Shown here in pieces: positions 1 to 10,700 of a DNA stretch of 64,000 nt. Positions within the stretch are counted from its first letter, which is position 1; each line of letters opens with the position of its first letter. The notes beneath the pieces are model-generated. The model worked only from the letters and a program-made list of their open reading frames with translations, was not told the origin of the DNA and ran no database searches. The stretch is from contig JAKSNC010000004.1 of NCBI GenBank assembly GCA_024400195.1, positions 20,249-84,248 of the forward strand, written 5' to 3'. This stretch comes from Bacteroidales bacterium (lineage in GTDB: Bacteria; Bacteroidota; Bacteroidia; Bacteroidales; F082). A program made the position numbers and the translations under genes.

Positions 1-1545
1 GCCCAAAGCATCTACAGCTTCCGGGGCGCCAACATACAAAACATACTCAACTTCAGGAAAGACTATCCCGACTACAAACTCATCCGACTCGAACAGAACT
101 ACCGCTCAACGCAAAACATCGTCAACGCCGCCAACAGCGTCATCGCCTTCAACAAAAACCAGATCGAGAAGAAAGTCTGGTCAGACAAGGAAGCCGGCGA
201 ACTGATAACCGTCATGCGCGCCAACTCCGACACCGAAGAAGGCACCCTCGTGGCCAACTCGATATTCGGATTCAAGATGTCGCGGCAGCTCGCAAACAAA
301 GACTTCGCCATCCTATACCGCACCAACAGCCAGTCGCGCTCTATGGAGGAAGCCCTCAGGAGACAAGGCATCCCGTACAAGATTTACGGCGGCATGTCGT
401 TCTACGACAGAAAAGAAGTGAAAGACCTTCTCGCCTACTTCCGCATCGTCATCAACCCGCACGACGACCAATCTCTGCTGCGCATCATAAACACGCCCAC
501 GAGAGGCATCGGCGAGACGACAAAAGAACGCCTCATCGTGGCCTCCGGACAACAGAAGACATCCATCTGGAACATCATAACCTCACAAATGCCGCCGGAG
601 ATAAACGAAGGCACTGCAACGAAACTGAGGAACTTCGCCACGATGATACAGAGTTTCGCCGTGATTGCAGGAAAAGAAAACGCCTTCGATACGGCAAAAC
701 ATATCTGCGACACCATCGGACTCGTCAAATTTCTTAAGGAAGACGACAGTCCGGAAGGCATCATCAGGGTGCAGAATATAGAGGAACTGCTGAACGCCAT
801 CATGGAGTTTTCCGACAAGCAGGTTGACGAAGTGACGGGCGAACGCCTCGAAATAGGACTTTCGGCATTCCTGCAGGAAGCCTCGCTGATGACAGATCAG
901 GATAACAAGAAAGACGAAAACGACGACACAGTGACGCTGATGACCATACACGCCGCCAAAGGTCTTGAATTTCCCTACGTCTATGTCGTCGGACTTGAAG
1001 AGAACCTCTTCCCAGGCGTGCAGTCACTCGGCACCCAGGACGAACTCGAAGAAGAAAGAAGACTGTTTTACGTCGCCATCACGAGGGCAGAGAAGAAACT
1101 GATTCTCAGCCACGCCGAAAGTCGATACAGATACGGCAGCCTGACCATCAGCGAGCCGTCGCGCTTCATCGACGAGATCGACAAAAAACTCATCGAACAG
1201 ACACACAAGGCATCATTCAAAGGCACAAGAAATATCGACGAAGGATTCAACTTCAGCAATCCGTTTGTCAGAAGGACACAGACAGGCGGTTTCTATAAGA
1301 AGGAAACGCCGAGGGCAACACCGACGCCCACAGCAACGCCCGCCAGACCGAGCAACGTCACGGGAAACATCGCCGACCCTGACGACATCAAGGCCGGAAT
1401 GCGCGTGTATCACAACAAGTTCGGATTCGGAAACGTCATCAGCACGGAAGGCACGGGAGCCAACAAAAAAGCCCTTGTGACATTCGACACGGAAGGCGAC
1501 AAACGGCTGATGCTGACATTTGCAAAATTGATAATCATAGAATAA
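1..1545 (+). CDS. uvrD: UvrD/PcrA-type ATP-dependent DNA helicase, 3' part
   Basis: This is the C-terminal part of a superfamily 1A 3'-5' DNA helicase acting in excision repair and replication restart. The frame is open from base 1, so the start and Walker A lie outside the window and 514 residues are visible. Residues 2-11 read QSIYSFRGAN, the helicase segment after the DEAQ box; NYRSTQ follows near residue 34. TIHAAKGLEF near residue 312 and AITRAE near residue 360 are the late UvrD motifs. The C-terminus has the small Tudor-like module seen in PcrA (AGMRVYHNKFGFGNV). The next gene starts 3 bases after the stop, suggesting an operon. Identification is firm; uvrD and pcrA cannot be separated from this part. 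Confidence 0.95.
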   Translation, partial: AQSIYSFRGANIQNILNFRKDYPDYKLIRLEQNYRSTQNIVNAANSVIAFNKNQIEKKVWSDKEAGELITVMRANSDTEEGTLVANSIFGFKMSRQLANKDFAILYRTNSQSRSMEEALRRQGIPYKIYGGMSFYDRKEVKDLLAYFRIVINPHDDQSLLRIINTPTRGIGETTKERLIVASGQQKTSIWNIITSQMPPEINEGTATKLRNFATMIQSFAVIAGKENAFDTAKHICDTIGLVKFLKEDDSPEGIIRVQNIEELLNAIMEFSDKQVDEVTGERLEIGLSAFLQEASLMTDQDNKKDENDDTVTLMTIHAAKGLEFPYVYVVGLEENLFPGVQSLGTQDELEEERRLFYVAITRAEKKLILSHAESRYRYGSLTISEPSRFIDEIDKKLIEQTHKASFKGTRNIDEGFNFSNPFVRRTQTGGFYKKETPRATPTPTATPARPSNVTGNIADPDDIKAGMRVYHNKFGFGNVISTEGTGANKKALVTFDTEGDKRLMLTFAKLIIIE

Positions 1546-1548
1546 ATA

Positions 1549-2211
1549 ATGGAAACGACACAAAAACCCGAATACAACACACAACGCGACAAACTGAAGA
1601 TTTCGGAATACGGACGGAACCTGCAACTGATGGCGGAGCATCTTCTCGAAATCGAAGACCGCACCAAACGCACCGAAGCCGCCACAATGATAGTCTCGGT
1701 GATGGCTCAGATGAACCCGCAGGTCAGGGAATCAAACGACTATCTTCACAAACTCTGGGACCACATTCACATCATCTCCGGCTATAGACTCGACGTTGAC
1801 GGCCCATACCCAGCCCCGACGCCCGAAGAAGGACGCAACAAACCGGAACATATCGGCTATCAGAAAAACGACATCCGCCACGGACATTACGGCAAAATCA
1901 TAAAGGAAATGATTGACGAGGCCGTGAATATCGAAGACGAAGAAAAACGCCAGGCCGTCGCGAAAGCGATAGCCAACCAGATGAAACGCGACTTCCTCGG
2001 CTGGAACCGCGACACCGTCAACAACCAAGTCATCTTCGACGACCTGAAGGAGATGTCGGACGGGAAACTATCACTGCCGGAAGACACCATGCTGACGCCG
2101 TCAAACGAGATTCTCGGCAAGATGATGGCGACGCAACCCACGAACAATATCAACAGAAAAAAGAAAAAGAAGAAAAAGACGAACCGTCCAAAAGACAACA
2201 TGGGATTCTAA
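1549..2211 (+). CDS. DUF4290 family protein
   Basis: This 220-residue soluble protein belongs, as far as I can recognise, to DUF4290, a family of unknown function confined to Bacteroidota and typically found next to murA, as here. The conserved part (about residues 8-180) contains the EYGRNLQLMAE and LWDHIHIISGY segments and is rich in charged helices. The tail is strongly basic, with a run of seven lysines after residue 205, and could bind nucleic acid or ribosomes; that is inference. It starts 3 bases after the helicase stop and ends 33 bases before murA, so it is probably cotranscribed with both. No signal peptide or catalytic motif is visible. Confidence 0.85.
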   Translation: METTQKPEYNTQRDKLKISEYGRNLQLMAEHLLEIEDRTKRTEAATMIVSVMAQMNPQVRESNDYLHKLWDHIHIISGYRLDVDGPYPAPTPEEGRNKPEHIGYQKNDIRHGHYGKIIKEMIDEAVNIEDEEKRQAVAKAIANQMKRDFLGWNRDTVNNQVIFDDLKEMSDGKLSLPEDTMLTPSNEILGKMMATQPTNNINRKKKKKKKTNRPKDNMGF

Positions 2212-2244
2212 TCAACTTTTCAGCAACCACAAAACACTACAGAC

Positions 2245-3555
2245 ATGGGCTCATTCAGAATAAAAGGCGGAAACAGGCTACACGGAACGATAATACCGCA
2301 GGGCGCGAAAAACGAAGCTATGCAGGTCATCTGTGCCGCGCTCCTCACTGACGAACAGGTGACGATAGACAACATTCCCGACATCCTCGACATCAACAAC
2401 CTCATCGAGCTCCTCGGCGGAATGGGTGTCGAAGTGACAAGAGACAGACGCGACTCCGTGACGTTCCGCGCCGCCGACATCAACTTCGACTACTTCGACA
2501 GCGAAGACTTCAACAAGAAGGCAACACGTCTCCGTGGAAGCGTCATGATTCTCGGCCCACTCCTCGCCAGATTCGGCAAAAGCTATCTTCCGCAACCGGG
2601 CGGCGACAAAATCGGCCGCAGACGCCTCGACACGCACCTCATCGGACTTCAGAAATTGGGCGCGACACTCGAATACGACGAAGCGAGACATTACTACGCC
2701 GTGACCGCCCCGTCCGACGGACTCAAAGGCACATACATGCTCTTAGACGAAGCCTCAGTGACCGGAACAGCCAACATCGTGATGGCCGCAGTGATGGCAA
2801 AAGGAACGACGACGATATTCAACGCCGCCTGCGAACCCTATATCGTACAACTGTGCAGAATGCTGACAGCTATGGGCGCAAATATCAGCGGAATAGGTTC
2901 TAACTTACTTGTTATCAACGGAGTAGAAAAACTTCACGGCACATCGCACCGACTTCTCGCCGACATGATTGAAGTGGGCAGCTTCATCGGGATGGCCGCT
3001 ATGACAGGCTCCGAACTCACCATCAAAAACGCCGGTGTGAAAGACCTCGGCATCATACCGTCTATTTTCAGAAAACTCGGCATCAAGATGGAAATAGACA
3101 ACGACGACATCCACATTCCGGCACAAGAGCACTACGAAGTCGAGACATTCCTCGACGGCAGCATTCTCACCATCGCCGACGCACCATGGCCCGGCTTCAC
3201 CCCCGACCTCATCAGCATAGTCCTCGTCGTCGCAACACAAGCCAAAGGCACCGTCCTCATCCATCAGAAGATGTTCGAGAGCCGACTTTTCTTCGTTGAC
3301 AAACTCATCGACATGGGAGCGCAAATCATACTCTGCGACCCGCATAGGGCCAACGTCATCGGACTCGACAGATCGCATGCCCTGAGAGGCATCAGGATGG
3401 CATCGCCCGACATCAGAGCCGGCGTGTCACTGCTCATCGCCGCACTGTCAGCACAAGGCACAAGCATCATCGACAACATCGACCAGATCGACAGAGGCTA
3501 CCAATATATCGACCAACGACTCAGAAGCCTCGGCGCCGACATTGAGAGAATATGA
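2245..3555 (+). CDS. murA: UDP-N-acetylglucosamine 1-carboxyvinyltransferase
   Basis: MurA transfers enolpyruvate from PEP to UDP-GlcNAc in the cytoplasm, the first committed step of peptidoglycan synthesis. The 436-residue length matches the family, and the N-terminus has the conserved QGAKNEAM segment (Lys about 22). The active-site loop reads LPQPGGDKIGRRRLDTH, so the residue equivalent to E. coli Cys115 is Asp121. In established work this Cys-to-Asp form, as in Mycobacterium and Chlamydia, is active but insensitive to fosfomycin, which alkylates the Cys. The gene follows the DUF4290 gene on the same strand and probably ends the operon. Confidence 0.97.
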   Translation: MGSFRIKGGNRLHGTIIPQGAKNEAMQVICAALLTDEQVTIDNIPDILDINNLIELLGGMGVEVTRDRRDSVTFRAADINFDYFDSEDFNKKATRLRGSVMILGPLLARFGKSYLPQPGGDKIGRRRLDTHLIGLQKLGATLEYDEARHYYAVTAPSDGLKGTYMLLDEASVTGTANIVMAAVMAKGTTTIFNAACEPYIVQLCRMLTAMGANISGIGSNLLVINGVEKLHGTSHRLLADMIEVGSFIGMAAMTGSELTIKNAGVKDLGIIPSIFRKLGIKMEIDNDDIHIPAQEHYEVETFLDGSILTIADAPWPGFTPDLISIVLVVATQAKGTVLIHQKMFESRLFFVDKLIDMGAQIILCDPHRANVIGLDRSHALRGIRMASPDIRAGVSLLIAALSAQGTSIIDNIDQIDRGYQYIDQRLRSLGADIERI

Positions 3556-3647
3556 CATTTTGTCGTCGGTACAGAGTTTGACACTAAAACGCCTCGGCTT
3601 AAAAACCGCGATTTTTTTCAAATTTTTCAGACAAAATCTTTCATAAA

Positions 3648-4217
3648 ATGAAAAAATGCAAGAATAAAAAAGAAGAGACAGCTAAAAAAGAAGAAGTCGT
3701 CAACGAAAACAACGTGAACGAAAAACAGGAAAACGCACAGACGGCCCAGCCCGATAACGAGGAAAAAGACACTGACGAACTGACAGAGGCTTTGGAGAAA
3801 AACAAGGAACTGAACGACAAATATCTCCGTCTCTATGCCGAATACGACAACTACAGAAGACGTACCGCACAAGAGAAAATCGACAGCATGAAGATGTCGT
3901 CGGCACCGCTTATGAAAGACCTTCTGCCTGTCTTAGACGACTACGAAAGAGCCATCGACTCTATCAATAAAATGGAAGATAAAAGTCAGTTTGACGGCAT
4001 TGTGTTGATTTACAATAAATTTTTAAAGACGCTCAAAGACAGGGGACTTGAAGAGATAGAGGCGAAAGGCAAAGAGTTCAACACCGACGAACACGAGGCC
4101 CTCACCACGGTGCCTGGCGACGAATCGATGAAGAACATGGTCGTTGACGTCATCACGAAAGGCTACAAACTGAACGGAACAGTGATTCGCTACGCGAGAG
4201 TCGTCGTAGGCGCGTAA
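3648..4217 (+). CDS. grpE: Nucleotide exchange factor GrpE
   Basis: GrpE releases ADP from DnaK in the cytoplasmic Hsp70 cycle. The protein has 189 residues: a low-complexity charged N-terminus (about 1-45, Lys/Glu/Asn-rich), a long coiled-coil helix (about 45-95, containing [14 protein letters not shown]) and the C-terminal beta domain ending with [17 protein letters not shown], the diagnostic family signature. dnaJ follows after 10 bases, giving a grpE-dnaJ pair. dnaK is not in the window. I see no CIRCE element upstream, so heat control is not evident from the sequence. Confidence 0.96.
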   Translation: MKKCKNKKEETAKKEEVVNENNVNEKQENAQTAQPDNEEKDTDELTEALEKNKELNDKYLRLYAEYDNYRRRTAQEKIDSMKMSSAPLMKDLLPVLDDYERAIDSINKMEDKSQFDGIVLIYNKFLKTLKDRGLEEIEAKGKEFNTDEHEALTTVPGDESMKNMVVDVITKGYKLNGTVIRYARVVVGA

Positions 4218-4227
4218 TATTTATCCA

Positions 4228-5391
4228 ATGGAAAAGAGAGACTATTACGAGATTCTCGAAATCTCAAAAGACGCGAGTGCCGACGAGATAAAGAAGGCAT
4301 ACCGCAAGATGGCGTTGAAGTACCATCCCGACAGAAATCCCGATGACAAAAACGCCGAAGAGAAGTTCAAAGAGGCGGCGGAAGCATACGAAGTCCTCAG
4401 CGACCCTGACAAAAAGGCACGTTACGACAGGTTCGGGCATGCCGGAATGGGCGGCAACCAGGGGTTCAGCGGCATGGACGACATATTCTCGCATTTCAGC
4501 GACATTTTCGAAGACCTCGGCATCGGAGGATTCAACTTCGGCGGCAGAGGCGGCTTCGGATTTGGAGGCGGAGGCTTCGGCGGAGGCGGCGCGAAACAGC
4601 GCGTTCACCGCGGAGGCAACCTGCGCATCAATGTGAAGATGACGCTTCAGGACATTTCGGAAGGCGTTAAAAAGAAGGTGAAAGTAAACAAATACGTGCG
4701 CTGCAACCACTGCGGCGGAAGCGGAGCACTCAATAACAGTTTCGAGACCTGCCCGACATGCAAAGGCCGCGGACAGACTGTGAGAATCGTCAACGGCATC
4801 TTCGGACAGATGCAGCAGATAAGCGACTGCCCCACCTGCGGCGGCGAAGGACGCATCATCAAGAACAAATGCCCCGACTGCCAAGGTAACGGCGTGATCA
4901 AAGGCGAAGAGATAATCGACCTCGAAATACCGGCCGGCGTCTCCGACGGAATGCAGCTCGCCCTGCGCGGCAAAGGCAACGCCGGCGCAAGAAACGGCGT
5001 CCCCGGCGACCTCATCGTACAGATAATCGAAGAAAAAAACAACGACTTCATCAGAGACGAGGAAAACATCATATACAACCTCTTCATCAGCATTCCGCAG
5101 GCCGTCCTCGGCGACAACGTCGAAATACCGCTCATCAACGGAACAAAAACGACGGTCAAAATACCGGCAGGCATCCAGAGCGGCGACACCATCCGCCTCA
5201 AAGGAAAAGGCCTCCCGATTTACGGCCGCTACGGAAGAGGAGACATGATTGTCAACGTCAACGTGTGGATTCCCAAGAAAATCAACAGCGAAGAGGAAAA
5301 AATATTCAAAGCAATCGCCGACAACGAAAACATCAAGCCGAAAGTCACCGAAAAGGAAAAAAGCACCTTCAGGAAGATTTTCGGTCTATAA
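4228..5391 (+). CDS. dnaJ: Chaperone protein DnaJ
   Basis: DnaJ is the Hsp40 co-chaperone that delivers unfolded clients to DnaK and stimulates its ATPase. Domain order is that of a type I protein: J domain at residues 1-70 with the HPD tripeptide (YHPDRNPDD), a Gly/Phe-rich linker (about 75-130), a zinc-binding region with four CxxCxGxG repeats ([32 protein letters not shown], about 155-225) and the two beta C-terminal domains. The length of 387 residues is normal. It follows grpE by 10 bases. Confidence 0.97.
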   Translation: MEKRDYYEILEISKDASADEIKKAYRKMALKYHPDRNPDDKNAEEKFKEAAEAYEVLSDPDKKARYDRFGHAGMGGNQGFSGMDDIFSHFSDIFEDLGIGGFNFGGRGGFGFGGGGFGGGGAKQRVHRGGNLRINVKMTLQDISEGVKKKVKVNKYVRCNHCGGSGALNNSFETCPTCKGRGQTVRIVNGIFGQMQQISDCPTCGGEGRIIKNKCPDCQGNGVIKGEEIIDLEIPAGVSDGMQLALRGKGNAGARNGVPGDLIVQIIEEKNNDFIRDEENIIYNLFISIPQAVLGDNVEIPLINGTKTTVKIPAGIQSGDTIRLKGKGLPIYGRYGRGDMIVNVNVWIPKKINSEEEKIFKAIADNENIKPKVTEKEKSTFRKIFGL

Positions 5392-5434
5392 CCTTCGTTA
5401 AAACCAAGCATTTAAAACACTTTCAAAACAGATT

Positions 5435-6337
5435 ATGAGAATAGAGATAAGTCACATCAACAAGCAGTTCGACGGTTACAAGGCCATTGACGACCTGAGT
5501 CTGAACATCGAAGACGGCAAAATCTTCGGGCTCCTCGGGCCCAACGGAGCCGGAAAGACGACGCTGATACGGATGCTCAATCAGATAACGATGCCCGACA
5601 GCGGAACGATAAGCTTCGACGGAAAAACAATCTCGCGAAGCTGCACCGACAGAATCGGTTATCTGCCGGAAGAACGCGGACTTTACAAAAAAATGAAAAT
5701 CGGCGAACAAGCCGTCTATCTCGCACAACTCAAGGGCCTGACGAAAAAAGACGCCGAAACGCGCCTCAAACAATGGTTCCGCAAATTCGAAATAGAAAGC
5801 TGGTGGAACAAGAAAGTCGAAGAGCTGAGCAAGGGAATGCAGCAGAAGGTTCAGTTCATCGTGACGGTCGTCCACGAGCCGCAACTGCTGATATTCGACG
5901 AGCCTTTCAGCGGCTTCGACCCAATCAACGCGGAACTCCTCAAGAACGAAATCATCGAACTCAATAGGAAAGGCACTACGACAATCCTTTCCACGCACAA
6001 CATGGCTTCCGTGGAAGAACTTTGCGACGACATCGTCCTCATCAACCACGGAAAGAACATACTTAACGGCAGCGTCCACGACATCAAACATCGGTTCAAG
6101 GAAAACATCTTCGAGACGATTGTCAAATCAGATTCGGAAATAACGCCCGACGCGAATTTCTTCGACATCATCAGTCAGGAAACCAACAAGTTCGGAGAAA
6201 CCGCGATGGTCATAAAGAAAAACGACAACGTCACCGTCAACGAAATGATTGCCGGCATCATGCGCAAAGGCGAGATAACATCGTTTAAGGAAAAACTACC
6301 TTCAATGAACGAGATATTCATCAGGGAAATCAAATGA
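5435..6337 (+). CDS. ABC transporter ATP-binding protein (NatA-like)
   Basis: This is the nucleotide-binding subunit of an ABC-2 type exporter, 300 residues. Walker A is GPNGAGKTT (about residue 35), the ABC signature is LSKGMQQ (about 133), Walker B is LLIFDEPFSGFDP (about 150) and the switch histidine is in STHN (about 186). The C-terminal 80 residues match the DUF4162-like extension common in Na+/drug-type exporters. It is followed 15 bases later by its presumed permease. The substrate cannot be read from the sequence; NatA (sodium efflux) and daunorubicin-type exporters are the closest named relatives. Confidence 0.92.
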   Translation: MRIEISHINKQFDGYKAIDDLSLNIEDGKIFGLLGPNGAGKTTLIRMLNQITMPDSGTISFDGKTISRSCTDRIGYLPEERGLYKKMKIGEQAVYLAQLKGLTKKDAETRLKQWFRKFEIESWWNKKVEELSKGMQQKVQFIVTVVHEPQLLIFDEPFSGFDPINAELLKNEIIELNRKGTTTILSTHNMASVEELCDDIVLINHGKNILNGSVHDIKHRFKENIFETIVKSDSEITPDANFFDIISQETNKFGETAMVIKKNDNVTVNEMIAGIMRKGEITSFKEKLPSMNEIFIREIK

Positions 6338-6352
6338 CAAAAATAAGGCAAA

Positions 6353-7651
6353 ATGAAACTTGTAACGATACTCAAAAGGGAATATACGACACGTGTGATG
6401 AAGAAGAGCTTCATCATCATGACGATACTGATGCCCATCATTTTTGCGGCTCTGATGGTACTTCCCGCCATCATTGTGCTGGCTTCCGACAAAATGGCGG
6501 ACAAGCAAAATATCGCCGTGATAGACGAGACGGAAATCTTTACCGGAAAATTCAAGGAGACTTACGCGACGGCGTTTATTTATAAGAATGACAGCGATGT
6601 CGAGGAAATGAAGAAACTCATCGACGAAGGCGTTTTCGACGCCGTACTCCACATTCCGGCAACGACGATGAACGTCCCCGTCAACGCGAGACTTTACAGC
6701 AAGGACAAAATACCAATGAGCACGACCGCCAACATCACGACAATGATGGAGAAGGAACTCGAGCATCAGAAACTCATGGCACTCGGCATCGACCCGGAGA
6801 TTGTCAAATCGACGAGAACCACCGTCAACGTAGCCACGATACGCATTGACGAAGAGGAGGAACACGAGAGTTTCGACGATTTGTCAGCCGGATTGGGCTT
6901 AATATCAGGCCTCATTATTTATACGGTGATATTCATTTTCGGAGGCATGGTGGTGAAGGGCATCGTGGAAGAGAAGAACAACCGCATCGTGGAAATCATG
7001 ATGAGCTCCGTCAAGCCATTCGAAATGATGATGGGCAAAATACTCGGAATCGCCCTCGTAGGCCTCACGCAGTTCGCCATCTGGATAATACTGACCGCCG
7101 TTTTATACTTCATTTTCAGCATATTCACAGTGGCTCCGGCCGTTATGGGCAACGGAGAATTGGTACAGCAGATGGCCGGCGACGCATCAACGCAGGAAAT
7201 CATCACTTCAGTTAACGACGTCGTCAGTTCCATCAACTTCCCTGCGATAATAACGGGATTTTTCATCTTCTTCATCGGAGGTTATTTCCTTTACGCCGCG
7301 ATGTTTGCAGCGATTGGAAGCATCAGCGACAGCGAAGCCGACAACCAGCAGTTCTCCATCGTCGTCTCCGCCCCACTTATAATATGTATAATAATGTTCG
7401 GCTCTATCATAAATATGCCCGACGGCAACCTCGCACTATGGTTATCAATGATTCCGTTCACGTCACCGATAGTGATGATGATGAGGATACCTTTCGGAGT
7501 GCCATATTGGCAGGTGGCTGTTTCGGCCGCAATCTTATTCGCCACCTTCGTGCTCATCACGTGGATGTCGGCAAAGATTTACAGAACCGGAATACTTATG
7601 TACGGCAAAAAACTGACGTGGAAAGAGCTCTGGAAATGGATCAGGAAATAA
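6353..7651 (+). CDS. ABC-2 type transporter permease (NatB-like)
   Basis: This 432-residue inner-membrane protein is the partner of the ATPase just upstream. It has one transmembrane helix near residues 20-40, a large extracytoplasmic domain (about 45-165), and then five further hydrophobic segments (about 180-420), the usual ABC-2 membrane layout. A conserved KGIVEEKNNRIVEIMMSS stretch follows the second helix and is a signature of the NatB/YhaP group. A 144-base gap separates it from secDF, so this gene likely ends the transporter operon. Confidence 0.9.
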   Translation: MKLVTILKREYTTRVMKKSFIIMTILMPIIFAALMVLPAIIVLASDKMADKQNIAVIDETEIFTGKFKETYATAFIYKNDSDVEEMKKLIDEGVFDAVLHIPATTMNVPVNARLYSKDKIPMSTTANITTMMEKELEHQKLMALGIDPEIVKSTRTTVNVATIRIDEEEEHESFDDLSAGLGLISGLIIYTVIFIFGGMVVKGIVEEKNNRIVEIMMSSVKPFEMMMGKILGIALVGLTQFAIWIILTAVLYFIFSIFTVAPAVMGNGELVQQMAGDASTQEIITSVNDVVSSINFPAIITGFFIFFIGGYFLYAAMFAAIGSISDSEADNQQFSIVVSAPLIICIIMFGSIINMPDGNLALWLSMIPFTSPIVMMMRIPFGVPYWQVAVSAAILFATFVLITWMSAKIYRTGILMYGKKLTWKELWKWIRK

Positions 7652-7726
7652 AACAAATCCCGAGACATGGCGCAATTTGTTTGTGCGAGCCGATAAATTT
7701 AATGTCGAATGTGTCAAAAAAATCAA

Positions 7727-7734
7727 TAACTTTG
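7727..7734 (+). promoter_or_regulatory. Putative -7 box for secDF
   Basis: TAACTTTG matches the Bacteroidota primary sigma factor -7 consensus TAnnTTTG exactly and lies 61 bases before the secDF start codon. No clear TTTG -33 element is seen at the expected spacing, so the assignment rests on the -7 box and its position in the intergenic gap. Confidence 0.45.
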
Positions 7735-7795
7735 CAACTTCAAAAAAATCGCGAATTATAAACAATTTTATTACAAATAAATAAACTGATTTACA

Positions 7796-10700
7796 ATGCA
7801 AAACAAAGGAGTTATCAAGCTTTTGGCAGTTGTTTTGGCAGTTTTGTGCCTCTATCAGCTTTCCTTCACGTTCCTGACGGGAAGAGTTGAGAAGAGGGCA
7901 AAGGCCTATGCCACAAGCGAAGAAGCCGAACAGACAGCGAAGGCTTTGACTGAAGGCAGCGAGAGTTTGTACAACGTGGTACTCGACTCGGTTCAAAGTG
8001 CAAGAGAAACGTATTATCTTGACTCTATGGGAAGCGTCAAGATTTATCCGATTCTCGGTCACAACTACCGCGAAGCCAAGGAACAGGAAATCAACATGGG
8101 TCTTGACCTCAAGGGCGGTATGAACGTGATGATGGAGATTTCCGTTCCGGACATCATCATAGCACTCGCCGGTACCAACAAAGATGACGCGACATTTATG
8201 GAAGCCGTCAGAAAGGCTAACGAGCAGCACCTCAACAGCCAGCGCGACTTTGTTGACCTCTTCGGAGACGCATACAAAGAACTCGACCCCAACGCCAAAC
8301 TCGCGGCCATCTTCCTTTATGAGTTCAAAGACAAAGGCATAACAGTCAACTCGACTAACGAAGAAGTCCTTAAAGTCATCAAAGAGGAAGCCAACAGTGC
8401 CATCGACCGTTCATTCCAGATTTTGAGAACGCGTATCGACCGTTTCGGCGTCGCTCAGCCCAATATCCAAAAACTCGAAAACTCCGGCAGAATCCTTATC
8501 GAGCTTCCCGGCATCAAAGACCCGAAGCGTGTCCGCAAACTCCTTCAGGGGACGGCACAACTCGAGTTCTGGGAGACTTACAACTTCAACGAGGTCTGCC
8601 AGTATTTCGATGCAGCGAACAACCGTATCGCCGAGATGAACAAGGCTGAAAAAGCACAAAATGAAGAGCAGGTCGTTGAAGAGAATGCAGTTGTGACAGA
8701 CAGCACCGACCTCATCGAAAGACTCAACGAAGCCGACTCAGCCAACAGTGCGAAGTCGTTAGCCGAGACCGCCCCGCTCTACAGCATCCTCTCCCCCTCA
8801 TATTACAACCAGGGCAACGGCGTACAGCCGGCACAGACAGCCCGCGTGGGTATGGCCCTCGTGAAAGACACGGCCAACATCAACAGAATGCTCAAACAGG
8901 TCAAAACGATATTCCCGCGCGACATGAAACTCGCATGGTGCGTCAAACCGTCGAAATACGGCAACGGCGACAACACAGTCGAATATATCGACCTCGTGGC
9001 ACTCAAAGCCAACCAGGGCAAAGCATCATTAGACGGCGGCGTTGTCGTTGACGCACGTCAGGACTACGACCCCAACGGACGCGTCGAGGTTACAATCCAG
9101 ATGAACAGCGAAGGCGCGAAAGCTTGGAAACGCCTCACAGGTGACAACATCGGCCGTCAGGTGGCAATCGTCCTCGACGACTATGTGTATTCATATCCCG
9201 TCGTCAACGACGAAATCGGAGGCGGACGTTCAAGCATCTCCGGCGGTGACATGACAGTCGAAGAAGCACAAGACCTCGCCAACATCCTCAAGGCAGGTAA
9301 ACTTCTCGCTCCGGCAAGAATACTTGAAGAAAACGTCGTCGGTCCTTCACTCGGACAGGAAGCCATCAATTCAGGACTCTGGTCAATGGTTATCGCATTC
9401 TGCCTCGTCCTCGTCTATATGCTGTTCTTCTATCAGAAAGCAGGTTTCGCCGCTGATGTCGCGCTTTTAGTCAACATCTTCTTCCTGTTCGGCGTCCTCG
9501 CCTCATTCGGAACAGTCCTTACACTTCCAGGTATCGCAGGTATAGTCCTTACGCTCGGTATGGCAGTTGACTCAAACGTCATCATCTTCGAGCGTATCAA
9601 GGAAGAAATCATGGCCGGCAAAGGTATTCATACAGCCATTGCAGACGGTTATTCCAACGCTTATTCGGCCATCCTCGACGGTCAGATAACGACTTTCCTC
9701 ACCGGTTTCATCCTCTTCGAATTTGGTACAGGCCCTGTCCAAGGTTTCGCAACGACGTTGATGATCGGTATCTGCACATCACTCTTTACTTCGATCTTCA
9801 TCAGCCGTCTCATATTCGAAGGCTGGCTCAAGAAAGGAAAGAACATCAACTTCTCTTCGAAGATGACGGCTAACTTCCTGAAGCACACCACATTCGACTT
9901 CATCGGATTCTCGAAGGTCGCATTCGTCATCGCCGGCGCGTTCATCGTCCTCAGTTTCGGCTCACTCGCCTACCGCGGACTCAACCTCGGCATCGACTTC
10001 AAGGGTGGACGTAACTATGTCGTCCGTTTCGACAAGGATGTCAACGTGGAACAGGTACGTGATGCACTCGCCACTGTTGCCGAGTTCAAGAACGAAATGC
10101 CAGAAGTCAAGACTTACGGTCCTGCCCGTCAGGTCAAGATAACGACGAAATATGAAATCGAAAGCAACGATCCAGAAATCGACGCCAAGATTCAGAACAT
10201 GCTTTACAACGGTCTCAAAGGCCTTTACAACAAGGATTTGACTTACGACCAGTTCACTTCCGACAGCGACAAGAGCGATTTGATGCTCGGCATCATGAGT
10301 TCTCAGAAAGTCGGTGCGACCATCGCCGACGACGTGACAAGGAAAGCCGTCTTTGCCGTCATCATCTCACTCGTGGTGATATTCATCTACATCGCCATCC
10401 GTTTCAAGAGATGGCAGTACGGTCTGTCGTCAATCATCGCCCTTGCGCACGACACCATCCTCGTCATCGGTATGTATTCGTTGTTCTACAACATCTTACC
10501 GTTCAGCATGGAGGTTGACCAGTCGTTCATCGCGGCAGTTTTGACCATCATCGGTTACTCCATCAACAACACTGTGGTTATCTTCGACCGTATCCGTGAG
10601 AACGTCACGTTGTTCCCCAAGAAGGGATGGAAGGAGCGCATCAACAGCGGTGTCAACAGCACGTTGCTTCGTACCATCAACTCGTCAGGTTCGACCATCG

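Noticed and set aside
3556-3647. Heat-shock CIRCE operator before grpE
   Set aside because: No TTAGCACTC-type inverted repeat is present in the gap.
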